The notes beneath the pieces were generated by a model, which saw nothing but the letters and a program-made list of their open reading frames with translations, was not told where the DNA came from and did not search any database. Source: Nibrella saemangeumensis (GTDB lineage Bacteria; Bacteroidota; Bacteroidia; Cytophagales; Spirosomataceae). Taken from it: a stretch of DNA of 64,000 nucleotides. The translations under genes were made by a program, and so were the position numbers. The stretch lies in assembly GCF_039541915.1 (NCBI RefSeq), contig NZ_BAABHD010000005.1, positions 508,332-572,331 of the forward strand, given 5' to 3'. Positions 42,936 to 52,088 of this stretch are shown here, piece after piece (within the stretch, counting starts at the first letter, position 1; the number at the start of each line of letters is the position of its first letter).

Positions 42936-43155
42936 AACGGGTATTTGCTAAGTTCTTTGCCACTGTAAAAGTATAAGAACCAAGTTAATGTTTAAATTTG
43001 ATATAGACCGGTTGTTATACTTGAACGTATGTGCCTATAACAAAAACAGGATGTATCGAGTATGTTCATATAGTTTTCGGGTAATGCCGGCCTGACTGGA
43101 AAAAATCCCCGAAAGCTATACCGAACGACAACCACCTTTTAGTTGCGTTTTAACA

Positions 43156-43962
43156 ATGACACACAACATTACTATTTTTTTACGTCCGGTCTGCTCCCGT
43201 CTGATGCTTATTTGCGTTGGACTGCTGCTGGCTTATGGGGGTTACGGACAAAGGCCGGGTATCCACCGAACAGCCCCGTCCGGCAAGATGAGCATTATTC
43301 CCAATGATACGCTGCTGCTGCAGGAAGACATAGCTACCCAGTTAATGCCGTTCGAGGATTTATATACGCTGGCCATTACCTATTCTCCGATGGTGAAGAT
43401 AGGCAACGAGCAGGTCAACTCCCTGGATCAGGTATACCGGTTATCGAAACTGAAGATCCTGGAAAATGCCACCGGTTTTGTCAACTACTCGGTTGGGAAC
43501 CAGGCTATATTCTCCACGACGGCTTATGGTGGTGATCAGATCGGGCAGATTGCCAATGGCTACCGGGCCGGTGTTGGTCTGAACGTAAACCTGTATGACG
43601 TACTAGGCCGCCGGCAACTGATCAACCAAGCGCAATCGAATTACAAGGCGGCCATTCACCAGCGGGAATCCGTTGAGTTGCAACTGAAACGCGAACTGAT
43701 CAACCTGTACCAGGACCTGCTGACGGCCCAACGGGTATTGAAACTCCGGATCGCCGACGAACAGACGTCGCTGACGGCTTACCGCATTGCCGAGGCAGAG
43801 CTTCAGCTGGGCCGGATCACCCCGGAAGCCATGGCCGTTAACAGCAATCGTCATACCGAGATTAAAGCCGCCGTAGAGATGGCGAAAGGCGAGTTTCTGA
43901 AATTCGCGTATCAACTGGAAGCGTTGGTAGGGGTACCTCTTTACCAGCTAAAACGAAATTAA
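43156..43962 (+). CDS. Half-length TolC-like outer-membrane efflux protein
   Basis: A 268-residue exported protein with a signal peptide (LMLICVGLLLAYGGYGQ). From residue ~70 it has the TolC/OEP helical-barrel pattern: LAITYSPMVKIGNEQVNS, GLNVNLYDVLGRRQLINQAQSNYKAA, LKRELINLYQDLLTAQRVLKL, YRIAEAELQLGRITPEAMA. Full TolC is ~450 residues with two OEP repeats; this has about one. It lies 8 bp before the Wzz-like gene, so it is probably the outer-membrane partner of polysaccharide export. No frameshift is visible, so it seems naturally short. Confidence 0.8.
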   Translation: MTHNITIFLRPVCSRLMLICVGLLLAYGGYGQRPGIHRTAPSGKMSIIPNDTLLLQEDIATQLMPFEDLYTLAITYSPMVKIGNEQVNSLDQVYRLSKLKILENATGFVNYSVGNQAIFSTTAYGGDQIGQIANGYRAGVGLNVNLYDVLGRRQLINQAQSNYKAAIHQRESVELQLKRELINLYQDLLTAQRVLKLRIADEQTSLTAYRIAEAELQLGRITPEAMAVNSNRHTEIKAAVEMAKGEFLKFAYQLEALVGVPLYQLKRN

Positions 43963-43970
43963 TTTCTGGC

Positions 43971-46166
43971 ATGACACCACATCTTTTTTTACGTATTCTC
44001 AAGCAAAATGCCCTTTGGTTTCTGATACTACCGGGTGTTACGCTGATTACTGTGTTTTTCTTTACCCGTAACGAACCGAAAGTATATCAATCGCAGGCTA
44101 CGCTGTATACCGGTCTGGCCTCAGGATACACCTTGCTTTCGGATCAGAAAAATACATACACGAACGTCGACAATGCGTTTGATAACCTGCTGACGACGCT
44201 GAACTCCAAAGAGACGCTGCATCAGATTGCCGTTAGTCTGCTTACCCAGCACCTGCAGCTGCAGCAACCAGACAGCATGGTGCTGGCGGCCCCAGGCTTT
44301 CAGAAGCTCCAGAAAGCCATTCCATCTGAGTTGTACTTCTCGCTGCTGGCCGGGGGTAGCGCCGACTATACCTACCACAAAGTCGACAGCCTGTCGAGGG
44401 CTGAAGTGGACAACCCGATCAAAAGCCTGCTGAATAAATCCACGTCATATTACTCCATTGACCGGCTCAGCGGGAAGCTGAAAGGTACGCGTAAAAAACT
44501 AAGCGATATGCTGATTATGGAGTATGAAGCCGACGATCCGGCCGTAGCGCAGCAAACACTTAATCTGGCCATCAAAATTTTAAATACCCGTTATACGGCC
44601 TTAAAAACCACTGAGGCTACGTCGGTAGTGGATTACTACGAAGGGGAGACCCAGAAGGCCAAACAGCGGCTGGCAGAAGCCGAACAGAGTCTCCAGTCGT
44701 TCAGCGTGAAGCACAAAGTGCTGAACTTTGACGAAGACGCGAAAAATGTAACGCAATCCCGCGAAACGCTGACCAGCGAGTACAACCAGGAACTCATGCG
44801 CAACAAAGCGGCTAAGGCAGCCATGGATGCGCTTAACCGCCGTATGGGGCAGCGCGGTGACCTGCTGGCCGCCAGTGATGAACTCAAGAAAAAGCAGACG
44901 GAATTAACCGAAGCCGAAAATAAACTCATCAATGCCAAGGCGTACGGCAGCACCGAAGGCGTAGTGGCCAACTTACAGGCTAACGTAGACCGGGCATCTG
45001 AAGAACTGAAGTCAACCGCCCGCAAGTATTACATGGCCGGTGACTCGCAGGACGCCATTCCGCAGGAAACTATCCTCAATGAATGGTTGACCAAGGTACT
45101 TGCGTTCGAAGAATCGGCGGCCCGACTGGAACTTTACAAAAAGCGTCTGGGCGAATACGAGGCTAAAACGGAGGAGTATAGCCCGCTTGCCTCTCAGCTC
45201 CGCCAGCTCAACCGGGACCTGAGTGTAGCCGAAAAGGAATACCTCACGGCCACGCAAAGTCTGAATCAGGCCCTGACTCACCGCAAAGACATCTCCATCG
45301 ACGGAGCCCTAACCGTACTTGACGCGCCTGACTTCCCAACGGCCAAAGGCTCGAAGCGCTGGCTGTTTCTGGCGCTGGCAATTGGTATCGGCCTTTTCCT
45401 GGCCCTGCTCATTACGGCCATTCGTTTCCTGCTCGACCGGCGCATCAGCTCGCCGGAGCAGGCCGAAATGATTATTGGCCGGCCGGTAACCGCCCTGTTC
45501 CCCCTGATCAAGATGGGCGCTCCCGACGCCAAGGCAAACCGGGCCGTCATCAGCATGTTTGAGCAGCTCTGTAGTGCGATTAACATCGAGATTGTGCAGG
45601 CCACAGCAAAACCTCACCCGCCGGTGATTACCTTGTTCAGCGTACGTTCCCGGCAAGGCAAAACCTGGATCGCCAGTGGGCTGGCCCGCCTGTACGGTGA
45701 AGCCGGTCAGCGCGTAGCCTACTGCTACCCGGATTATACCAGTCCGCAGAAAGTAGCCGAGCAAAACGGGGTGACGTTTCTTCCCTATATGCTGCGCCCG
45801 AACTTTATGAATATCAATGATCTGAGGTACCTGATCGACGAACAGGAAAACTTTGATGCAGCCTCGTATGATCTGATTATTCTGGAGCTGCCTTCCTTAA
45901 CCAGCAGTCCTATCCCGGTAAACCTGCTTAACAAGAGCTACGTATCGTTGCTCGTTGTGGATGCTAACCTGGTTTGGGCTCGCACGGAACGGCAACTGCT
46001 GGAAATGTATAAGAAAATTGCATCGCACCCGATACTGACCGTATTGAACAAGGTAGAAGATGATTATATCGAAGATCCAAATCAGGAAGATGCAGTGATA
46101 AGCCTGAATCAAACCAGGCGGCTCCTCAACTTCCGGCGCAAATTCCTGTCGCCGGAACAGGGGTAA
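43971..46166 (+). CDS. Wzz-like chain-length/co-polymerase with degenerate BY-kinase domain
   Basis: A 731-residue GumC/Wzc-like inner-membrane protein. TM1 is at about 15-34, then a periplasmic Wzz region and long coiled coils (~215-440), TM2 at about 463-485 with the Pro-rich approach (DAPDFPTAKGSKRW). A cytoplasmic nucleotide-binding-like domain follows. In it the Walker A is SVRSRQGKT (557-565), lacking the leading Gly of GxxxxGKT; Walker A' is YCYPDY (584-589) instead of a DxDxR type; Walker B is LIILELPS with Glu for Asp. No Tyr-rich tail follows. It likely regulates polymer length without being a true tyrosine kinase. Confidence 0.85.
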   Translation: MTPHLFLRILKQNALWFLILPGVTLITVFFFTRNEPKVYQSQATLYTGLASGYTLLSDQKNTYTNVDNAFDNLLTTLNSKETLHQIAVSLLTQHLQLQQPDSMVLAAPGFQKLQKAIPSELYFSLLAGGSADYTYHKVDSLSRAEVDNPIKSLLNKSTSYYSIDRLSGKLKGTRKKLSDMLIMEYEADDPAVAQQTLNLAIKILNTRYTALKTTEATSVVDYYEGETQKAKQRLAEAEQSLQSFSVKHKVLNFDEDAKNVTQSRETLTSEYNQELMRNKAAKAAMDALNRRMGQRGDLLAASDELKKKQTELTEAENKLINAKAYGSTEGVVANLQANVDRASEELKSTARKYYMAGDSQDAIPQETILNEWLTKVLAFEESAARLELYKKRLGEYEAKTEEYSPLASQLRQLNRDLSVAEKEYLTATQSLNQALTHRKDISIDGALTVLDAPDFPTAKGSKRWLFLALAIGIGLFLALLITAIRFLLDRRISSPEQAEMIIGRPVTALFPLIKMGAPDAKANRAVISMFEQLCSAINIEIVQATAKPHPPVITLFSVRSRQGKTWIASGLARLYGEAGQRVAYCYPDYTSPQKVAEQNGVTFLPYMLRPNFMNINDLRYLIDEQENFDAASYDLIILELPSLTSSPIPVNLLNKSYVSLLVVDANLVWARTERQLLEMYKKIASHPILTVLNKVEDDYIEDPNQEDAVISLNQTRRLLNFRRKFLSPEQG

Positions 46167-46249
46167 ACGGACAGCCCGTCCTTAGTAGGGAACGGCTGAA
46201 TTATGTACGTAAGTAGACAGGCAGCAGAAGTCATTTAAGGAAAACTTCA

Positions 46250-47035
46250 ATGGCAGGTACCTTACGAACCATAAGCCGATATACTCGGGAATTTGGTCTG
46301 GTGAGCGGCATGACCGCAGCATACAAAGTAAAAACGGGCAGGTGTTTCAACGTGAGTATTCCGACGGTTAAACACCCGATTGCGTTACGACCGGATACCT
46401 CGGACGTACCAACGTTTGAACAGATCTTCTTATTTGATGAATACAATTTAGACTTTCGGTTTACACCGACGTTTATCATCGATGGAGGAGCCAATATTGG
46501 TCTGGCAACCATTTATTTCAAGAATCGGTTTCCAGATGCCACCGTAGTCAGTATTGAACCGGATAGCGACAACTTCAGGTTACTGACGGCCAATACCAGC
46601 CGGTACCAAAATGTATTTGTCAAGCATGCTGGTCTGTGGCCCAGACAGGTATTTACCAGAGCCGTCGATAAATACAACCGGGGCAAATGGGGCATTGTAA
46701 TTGAAGAACTTACCGATACGGATAACCGGCAACGGGCTGACGTAACCGAAACCGTAACGATTGACAGTATTGTAACTGAGTTTCAGCTTAACACCATCGA
46801 TTTGCTGAAACTTGATATTGAAACAGCAGAGAAACAGCTATTTAGCGAGAACTATATGAATTGGCTGCCCAGAACCAAAATGATCGTTATTGAACTACAC
46901 GACTTTATGCTGCCTGGATGTGGCCAGACATTCTTTAACGCAATCCATGAAGCTTTTAAAACATACACGTTTTTACAGAAAGGAGAAAACACCATCATTC
47001 TGAACGATGAATTATTGAATACCCAATTATTGTAA
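46250..47035 (+). CDS. FkbM-family methyltransferase
   Basis: A 261-residue SAM-dependent methyltransferase. The SAM-binding motif is FIIDGGANIGLATIYFKNRFP (motif I, around residue 76), followed by VVSIEPDSDNFRLL. The FkbM-specific C-terminal region DLLKLDIETAEKQLFSEN is present. Members methylate hydroxyls of sugars or polyketides, so it probably decorates the polysaccharide. From here to about 50.4 kb base composition looks more AT-rich than the flanking genes (not computed), as often seen in variable polysaccharide loci. Confidence 0.86.
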   Translation: MAGTLRTISRYTREFGLVSGMTAAYKVKTGRCFNVSIPTVKHPIALRPDTSDVPTFEQIFLFDEYNLDFRFTPTFIIDGGANIGLATIYFKNRFPDATVVSIEPDSDNFRLLTANTSRYQNVFVKHAGLWPRQVFTRAVDKYNRGKWGIVIEELTDTDNRQRADVTETVTIDSIVTEFQLNTIDLLKLDIETAEKQLFSENYMNWLPRTKMIVIELHDFMLPGCGQTFFNAIHEAFKTYTFLQKGENTIILNDELLNTQLL

Positions 47036-47090
47036 TTGATACTGAGTACAGTACAAAACTATCCCATAACCATTCCCGCCAGATACGAGT

Positions 47091-47879
47091 ATGAAAAGCT
47101 ACTTCTTTGAAGACGTAACTTTATTGATTACCCATTACAACCGGAGCGGCTCTCTGGAACGACTTCTGGAACGATTTGCTCAACAGCACTGCCGGTTTGA
47201 AGACATCGTTGTCTCTGACGACTGCAGTAAACCCGAACACCTGAATGCCCTAAAGGAGCTTCAGCAACGCTACGCCTTTCGGTTGATTACCGCTCCTGAA
47301 AACCGGGGCCTGGGTAATAACATCAACAAGGGGCAGGACGCCGTCAAAACAGCGTATACCCTATATGTACAGGAGGATTTTGTCCCGAAGGATGATTTTC
47401 CGCAACACTTTCAGAACGCATTGCAGTTTATAAGGGAGGATGACAGCCTTGATATCATCCGGTTTTACGGGTACCTGAAATACCCCTACCTGAAACCGTA
47501 TGGCAAAGGATTTTCTAAAATGACCTTTAAGCAGAATCCATTTTACGCCAACCATCTCAAATTTTACTGTTACAGCGACCATCCGCACCTCAGACGGAGT
47601 AACTTCCTGAAAAAATTTGGGCGCTATGTCGAAGGGAAAAATGTAGATGTCACGGAATTGCAAATGAGCCTGAGGTTCCTGCGGAAGAAAGGACAGGGTT
47701 TATTCTTTGATGAATACACCACGCTGTTTGACCATAGCAACTCAAGCGTAGAGCCAAGTACGGCTAGTTACCGGCCCAACTGGCGGCAAAGTAAACAACC
47801 GGTAGTGTTGTTCCTGAGGTGGTTTTACCTCAAATACCGGTTCGTCAAAAACAGCTCTCAGCTAATCTTTATGGAATAA
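47091..47879 (+). CDS. Family 2 glycosyltransferase, paralogue A
   Basis: A 262-residue GT-A enzyme: TLLITHYNRSGSLERLLERF, IVVSDDCSKPEHL, NRGLGNNINKGQDAVKTAY and YVQEDFVP replacing the usual DxD. The C-terminal part holds the unusual YSDHPHLRRSNFLKKFGRY. It is clearly paralogous to the gene at 52089-52871, with motif-by-motif agreement and a shared DNA block around 47574 and 52573. No membrane segment. Donor and acceptor unknown. Confidence 0.85.
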   Translation: MKSYFFEDVTLLITHYNRSGSLERLLERFAQQHCRFEDIVVSDDCSKPEHLNALKELQQRYAFRLITAPENRGLGNNINKGQDAVKTAYTLYVQEDFVPKDDFPQHFQNALQFIREDDSLDIIRFYGYLKYPYLKPYGKGFSKMTFKQNPFYANHLKFYCYSDHPHLRRSNFLKKFGRYVEGKNVDVTELQMSLRFLRKKGQGLFFDEYTTLFDHSNSSVEPSTASYRPNWRQSKQPVVLFLRWFYLKYRFVKNSSQLIFME

Positions 47880-47945
47880 CCACAATTTCATAATGGCTTT
47901 AAAGTGACAAGACTCAACCCGAAAAACATATTAAGTAGTAGTTGA

Positions 47946-48893
47946 ATGAAAGGTATAGTGTTAAAAATGTTGTCTGTTTACGTTGCCCTGAATTACCGGC
48001 AGGTAAAACGGGAGTATCGGTATTTTCTCCGGGACAACTACTTCAACAGGCTATATCAGGTCCGGTATTTGCTGCGCGATTACTTTATCAAAAAGCATTA
48101 TAAAGTAATCGATTACCAGGGGGAGTTTCAGAACGAAATTACCCATGTGCTGCCATTTGCCTACTGGCATTACCTGAACGGAACGTTAGAAAAAACCATT
48201 TCCTGCAAAGGCACCAACGAGCTGTATTTTTTCAGCCCTGACCATGAAGAACGGTACGCCGAAAGACGGTGGGATTTTACGTATAACAACTACAACTTTC
48301 CGAACATAAACCACAGCATCAAGAAGACGTTCAAAAAGTGGATTGCACCGCCCCTGAAGGAGCAGTATAAAAATACTTTATTTGTTTTTGATAAACCCAT
48401 TCTGATCATTGCCAACAAATACAATATTGAGTGGAACCAGGAACCAACAAATTTTCTGGACATTCCGACGCTGGACCGGATTATCAACCTGAACAAACAT
48501 AAATACCAGATTATTTATAACCGGCCGCTGCCCAACCACATTGTTCAGGACAATAGCGAGATTCTTGACCTTAACGAGTACCCCTGGCTGCAAAGAGCAC
48601 ATCCGGAGGTTATCCTGCTGAACGATCTGTTTACAAAGTTTAAATCGAAAGTTAACAGCTTCAATCACCTCCAATTGATGGTGTACGCCAACTGCGACCG
48701 ATTTGTATCGGTACACGGGGGCACGGCAGCCCTAGCCAGCTATTTCGGTGGTAAGAACATCATTTTGTCGAACGGAGGACTGGAGAGCGTTTTCGATGAA
48801 TATACCAACTACTTTCCGAGACTGTCGAACGCCCTGATTTTGCACGCAAAGACACCCGACGATGTCTTTAGCTATTTGTCGGAAGAATTTTAA
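47946..48893 (+). CDS. Probable glycosyltransferase-like protein of the polysaccharide cluster
   Basis: A 315-residue basic, Tyr/Asn-rich protein without signal peptide or membrane helices. The N-terminal third is rich in Arg/Tyr (YRQVKREYRYFLRDNYF). The C-terminal third contains FVSVHGGTAALASYFGGKN, a glycine-rich turn resembling donor-binding loops of some GT-B sugar transferases. I cannot name a family. It sits between a GT2 and the flippase and is AT-rich like them, which supports a role in building the repeat unit. Confidence 0.65.
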   Translation: MKGIVLKMLSVYVALNYRQVKREYRYFLRDNYFNRLYQVRYLLRDYFIKKHYKVIDYQGEFQNEITHVLPFAYWHYLNGTLEKTISCKGTNELYFFSPDHEERYAERRWDFTYNNYNFPNINHSIKKTFKKWIAPPLKEQYKNTLFVFDKPILIIANKYNIEWNQEPTNFLDIPTLDRIINLNKHKYQIIYNRPLPNHIVQDNSEILDLNEYPWLQRAHPEVILLNDLFTKFKSKVNSFNHLQLMVYANCDRFVSVHGGTAALASYFGGKNIILSNGGLESVFDEYTNYFPRLSNALILHAKTPDDVFSYLSEEF

Positions 48894-48939
48894 CGCTTAG
48901 CCGGGTTATATCCCCGGCTTGTATACCAGCTTAGTGAGA

Positions 48940-50376
48940 ATGAGTAACACCAAAAAGGCAATTATCGGCACGAAGTGGACCACAATCTCGACCGGGATTG
49001 CAACGGGACTTCAGTTCCTGCAAATTGCCGTGCTTGCCCGGCTTTTAGATCCGGCGGTATTCGGACTAATCAGCGTAAGTACGCTGATTATTAATTTCTT
49101 TGCCTTATTTGCCAACCTGGGTTTCACCACCTCCATTATTTATAAACAGGAGAACGACAAGCAGGTACTGTCTACGTTATATTTGGTCAATATTTTGCTG
49201 GGCGTCCTTTTCTTCTTTATTATTTTCTTCAGCGCCCCGCTGGTTGTACAGTTTTACCATGAACCCCGGCTCGACCACGTTATAAAAATTTCCTCTTCGG
49301 TCTTCCTGATCATGTATTTCGGGCAGATTTACTCGTCTCTTCTGCAAAAAGAACTGAAGTTTAAGGAGATCACGATCACCGAAATAGCAAGCAGCGTTAC
49401 GGGAACAGCCCTAACCATTACCCTGGCCTATAGGGGTTTCGAGGAATATTCCCTGGTATTTGGTGGCCTAACGACCCAGGTCCTACGGACATCGCTGCAG
49501 GTATTTTTCGGCCGGAAGCTGTTTTTTCCCAGGCTCTATTTCAAGTTCTCTATCATCCGGGAGCACCTGCGGTTTGGTATCTTCAATATCGGGGAAGGGG
49601 TGGTCTATTATGTACAGAGCAACCTGGATAATCTGTTGATCGGGAATCTGCTGGGCGTGAAGGCCCTTGGCTTTTATACGGTTGCGTACCAACTGGCCGT
49701 TTTCCCCATCAACAAACTGAATCCCATCATTCTTCAGGTGGCTTCGCCCATTGTGGCCAAAATGAAAGACAGCGATTCGGATCTGCGCAGGGCCTACATC
49801 AAAATCCTGGATGTGTTATGCTACTTTAACCTGCCCCTGCTGGCCGGTTTATTCATCACGGCCGAGAGCGTTATTCCGCTGATCTACGGACCCGGTTGGG
49901 AAGAAACCTTTCCGCTGATCAAGATCTTTGTCTTTGTCAGTATTTTCAACTGTTTGAGCCACCCTATTTTTCTGCTGGTGTATTCAAAAGGCAAGCCCAA
50001 TCTGCTCTTTTACATCAACGTAGTCGTGCTGCTTATCAAAACCCCGCTGGTGTATTTCCTGGGACAGCAGGGACACGTGACTTACATTGCCCTGGCGTAT
50101 CTGATCGCGACCTTCATTACGTTCTCGCTGAACCTGACGGTAGCGTATTCGCTGATCGGCAACTTCTTCAAACAATTCTATGAGAACTCACTGAAAACCG
50201 TTACATTCTGCCTGCTGATGGTGCTGGCCATTGCCATCTATAAAAACACGGTCGGGTACGACGGTCTGTTCAACACCATTACCCAGATTGCCATTGGCGG
50301 CATGGTGTATTCACTGCTAACGCTGCGCTATAAATACTCACTGGCGGAGCTGAAGAATCTGCGCGGTTCCTTTTGA
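48940..50376 (+). CDS. Wzx-type flippase (MOP superfamily)
   Basis: A 478-residue integral membrane protein with about 12-14 hydrophobic helices, of the polysaccharide biosynthesis/MVF-like type. Landmarks are WTTISTGIATGLQFLQIAVLAR at the start, LDPAVFGLISVS, a cytoplasmic loop with RLYFKFSIIREHLRFGIFN, and the central NLDNLLIGNLLGVKALGFYTVAYQLA typical of the family. It should flip undecaprenyl-linked repeat units to the periplasm, where the Wzy-like protein joins them. ATG 48940 is preferred over a TTG at 48919. Confidence 0.9.
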   Translation: MSNTKKAIIGTKWTTISTGIATGLQFLQIAVLARLLDPAVFGLISVSTLIINFFALFANLGFTTSIIYKQENDKQVLSTLYLVNILLGVLFFFIIFFSAPLVVQFYHEPRLDHVIKISSSVFLIMYFGQIYSSLLQKELKFKEITITEIASSVTGTALTITLAYRGFEEYSLVFGGLTTQVLRTSLQVFFGRKLFFPRLYFKFSIIREHLRFGIFNIGEGVVYYVQSNLDNLLIGNLLGVKALGFYTVAYQLAVFPINKLNPIILQVASPIVAKMKDSDSDLRRAYIKILDVLCYFNLPLLAGLFITAESVIPLIYGPGWEETFPLIKIFVFVSIFNCLSHPIFLLVYSKGKPNLLFYINVVVLLIKTPLVYFLGQQGHVTYIALAYLIATFITFSLNLTVAYSLIGNFFKQFYENSLKTVTFCLLMVLAIAIYKNTVGYDGLFNTITQIAIGGMVYSLLTLRYKYSLAELKNLRGSF

Positions 50377-50451
50377 TAAGGATTCCCGCAATAAATAGAC
50401 AATAAAGGACTTTTTCATCATTTTTGATTTTTACTCTTTGATAATATCGTT

Positions 50452-51186
50452 ATGAAACTCAGGAATCCTAAAAGCCGGTTCGATCTGGCTATTGGCTCTC
50501 GGGATCGGGTACTTGAAGTAGGCGGAGGGCATAATCCGCACCCCCGCTCTAATGTTGTGGTTGATAAGTTTATTGACTCCAATTACCACCGAAACGGGGA
50601 TATAAAGGTGCTGCGGGGACAGCAGTTTATGGAAGCCGACGGCGAAAACCTGCCGTTTAAAGACAAGGAATTCGACTACGTTATCTGCTGCCAGGTACTG
50701 GAGCACGTAGAGGACCCTGTCCGTTTTTTGAAAGAGCAGTTCCGCGTAGCCAGGCGCGGCTTGATTGAAACGCCTTCGCTGCTGGGCGAATACCTGTTTG
50801 CCAAAGAATCGCATAAATGGCTGCTGCATGAGCACCAGAACGTGCTGTACCTAGTCGATAAAACAAAGGTCAATTTTTCCGTGACCTACAATATGATGGA
50901 GCTGGTGCAGGATTACCTGCCGAAGCACTCCATCGGCTTCAAAATTGTGGAACGCACTCACCCCAATCTGATGACGATCCGGATTGAGTGGCAGGACGAT
51001 TTTGAATTTGTGGTGAACCCGACCGACCCGGAAATCCTGAAGTACTTTAGCGGCCAGTGGAAGCTGCAATGGGCGGATGAGTTCTTTCCGAAGAAAACCA
51101 TGTGGCAGGAAGTCCGCGACACGGCCAGCGCCTGCTGGGATATTTCTAAGAATGTCTTCCGGTCGAAGGTCCTCAAGCGAGCCTGA
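50452..51186 (+). CDS. Class I SAM-dependent methyltransferase
   Basis: A 244-residue Methyltransferf_11-like enzyme. Motif I is RVLEVGGGHNPHP (near residue 20), followed by DKFIDSN, and the catalytic-fold segments EADGENLPFKDKEFDYVICCQVLEHVEDPVRFL. The rest is helical with a charged C-terminus. It may methylate a sugar or a glycan terminus; in some clusters such enzymes cap chains. It is preceded by a 75-bp AT-rich gap and is 6 bp before the next GT2. Confidence 0.84.
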   Translation: MKLRNPKSRFDLAIGSRDRVLEVGGGHNPHPRSNVVVDKFIDSNYHRNGDIKVLRGQQFMEADGENLPFKDKEFDYVICCQVLEHVEDPVRFLKEQFRVARRGLIETPSLLGEYLFAKESHKWLLHEHQNVLYLVDKTKVNFSVTYNMMELVQDYLPKHSIGFKIVERTHPNLMTIRIEWQDDFEFVVNPTDPEILKYFSGQWKLQWADEFFPKKTMWQEVRDTASACWDISKNVFRSKVLKRA

Positions 51187-51192
51187 ACGCCT

Positions 51193-52050
51193 ATGGAACT
51201 AGTACCTGCGTGGCTTGCCCGGCATCGCTTCAGTTACTCGCCGGAGCAACCCGACCCCGCGCTGACTGATGACCTGCGTACCCGGTTAGCGCAGTTTAGG
51301 GTAGATGACCCGGAGGTATCGATTGTAGTGCCGGCGTATAACGAAGAAAAGAAGATTCTGAATCTGCTCTCGTCACTGGCCGGTCAGCAAACCCGCTACC
51401 GTACGGAACTCATTATCGCCAACAACAACTCCAGGGACCAGACCCAAGCCCTGCTGGATGCCTGTGGGGTACGCTCGGTGCTGGTTACGCAGCAGGGGAT
51501 CGGCTTTGCGCGGCAGGCGGGTCTGGAGGCTGCCAAAGGCCGCTATGTGGTAAACGCCGACTGCGACTGTATGTATCCACCTGGCTGGCTCGATGCGCTG
51601 GTGAAGCCACTGGCCAACCCGGCTATTGTCTGTACATATGGCACGTATTCTTTTCTACCGAGTGCCGTAAACCCGCGCTGGGCGCTGCTGCTGCACGAAA
51701 CGGCCGCCAGTGTAGTGTTTGCATGGCGACGCTGGAAAGGGTGGGAATGCGTGAATGTCATGGGCTTCAACTTTGCGTTCCGGCGGCAGGATGCGCTGGA
51801 GGTTGGCGGCTTCAACACCAACTTTAAGCGCGGCTTTACCAACGATAACAACGACGAAGCCAGCGAAGACGGCTGGATGGCCATGACCCTGCAGGCCAAA
51901 GGAAAACTGAAGCGGGTAACGCACAACGCCAGGGTATGGTCGAGCGACCGGCTGCTGGTGAAAGACGGTGGCGTGCTGAGAGCCTTCAGCAAACGGGTGC
52001 AGAAGGAGCTTCGTCAATTGCGTCTGAGCCTCCGCCCGACATCGCTGTAA
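51193..52050 (+). CDS. Family 2 glycosyltransferase
   Basis: A 285-residue GT-A enzyme. The N-terminal ~40 residues form a helical extension. The core has VSIVVPAYNEEKKILNLLSS, IIANNNSRDQTQ, GIGFARQAGLEAAKGRYVV and the metal motif NADCDCMYPPG. The acceptor side has ECVNVMGFNFAFRRQDAL and NNDEASEDGWMAM (likely catalytic acidic residues). No membrane helix is obvious. It starts 6 bp after the methyltransferase. Confidence 0.86.
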   Translation: MELVPAWLARHRFSYSPEQPDPALTDDLRTRLAQFRVDDPEVSIVVPAYNEEKKILNLLSSLAGQQTRYRTELIIANNNSRDQTQALLDACGVRSVLVTQQGIGFARQAGLEAAKGRYVVNADCDCMYPPGWLDALVKPLANPAIVCTYGTYSFLPSAVNPRWALLLHETAASVVFAWRRWKGWECVNVMGFNFAFRRQDALEVGGFNTNFKRGFTNDNNDEASEDGWMAMTLQAKGKLKRVTHNARVWSSDRLLVKDGGVLRAFSKRVQKELRQLRLSLRPTSL

Positions 52051-52088
52051 GCATAGACATAACTCAATGGAAAAACTGTACGCACCTC

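Noticed and set aside
51936..52088. N-terminal extension of the last GT2 gene
   Set aside because: It overlaps the previous gene by 115 bp and adds sequence without any match to its paralogue.
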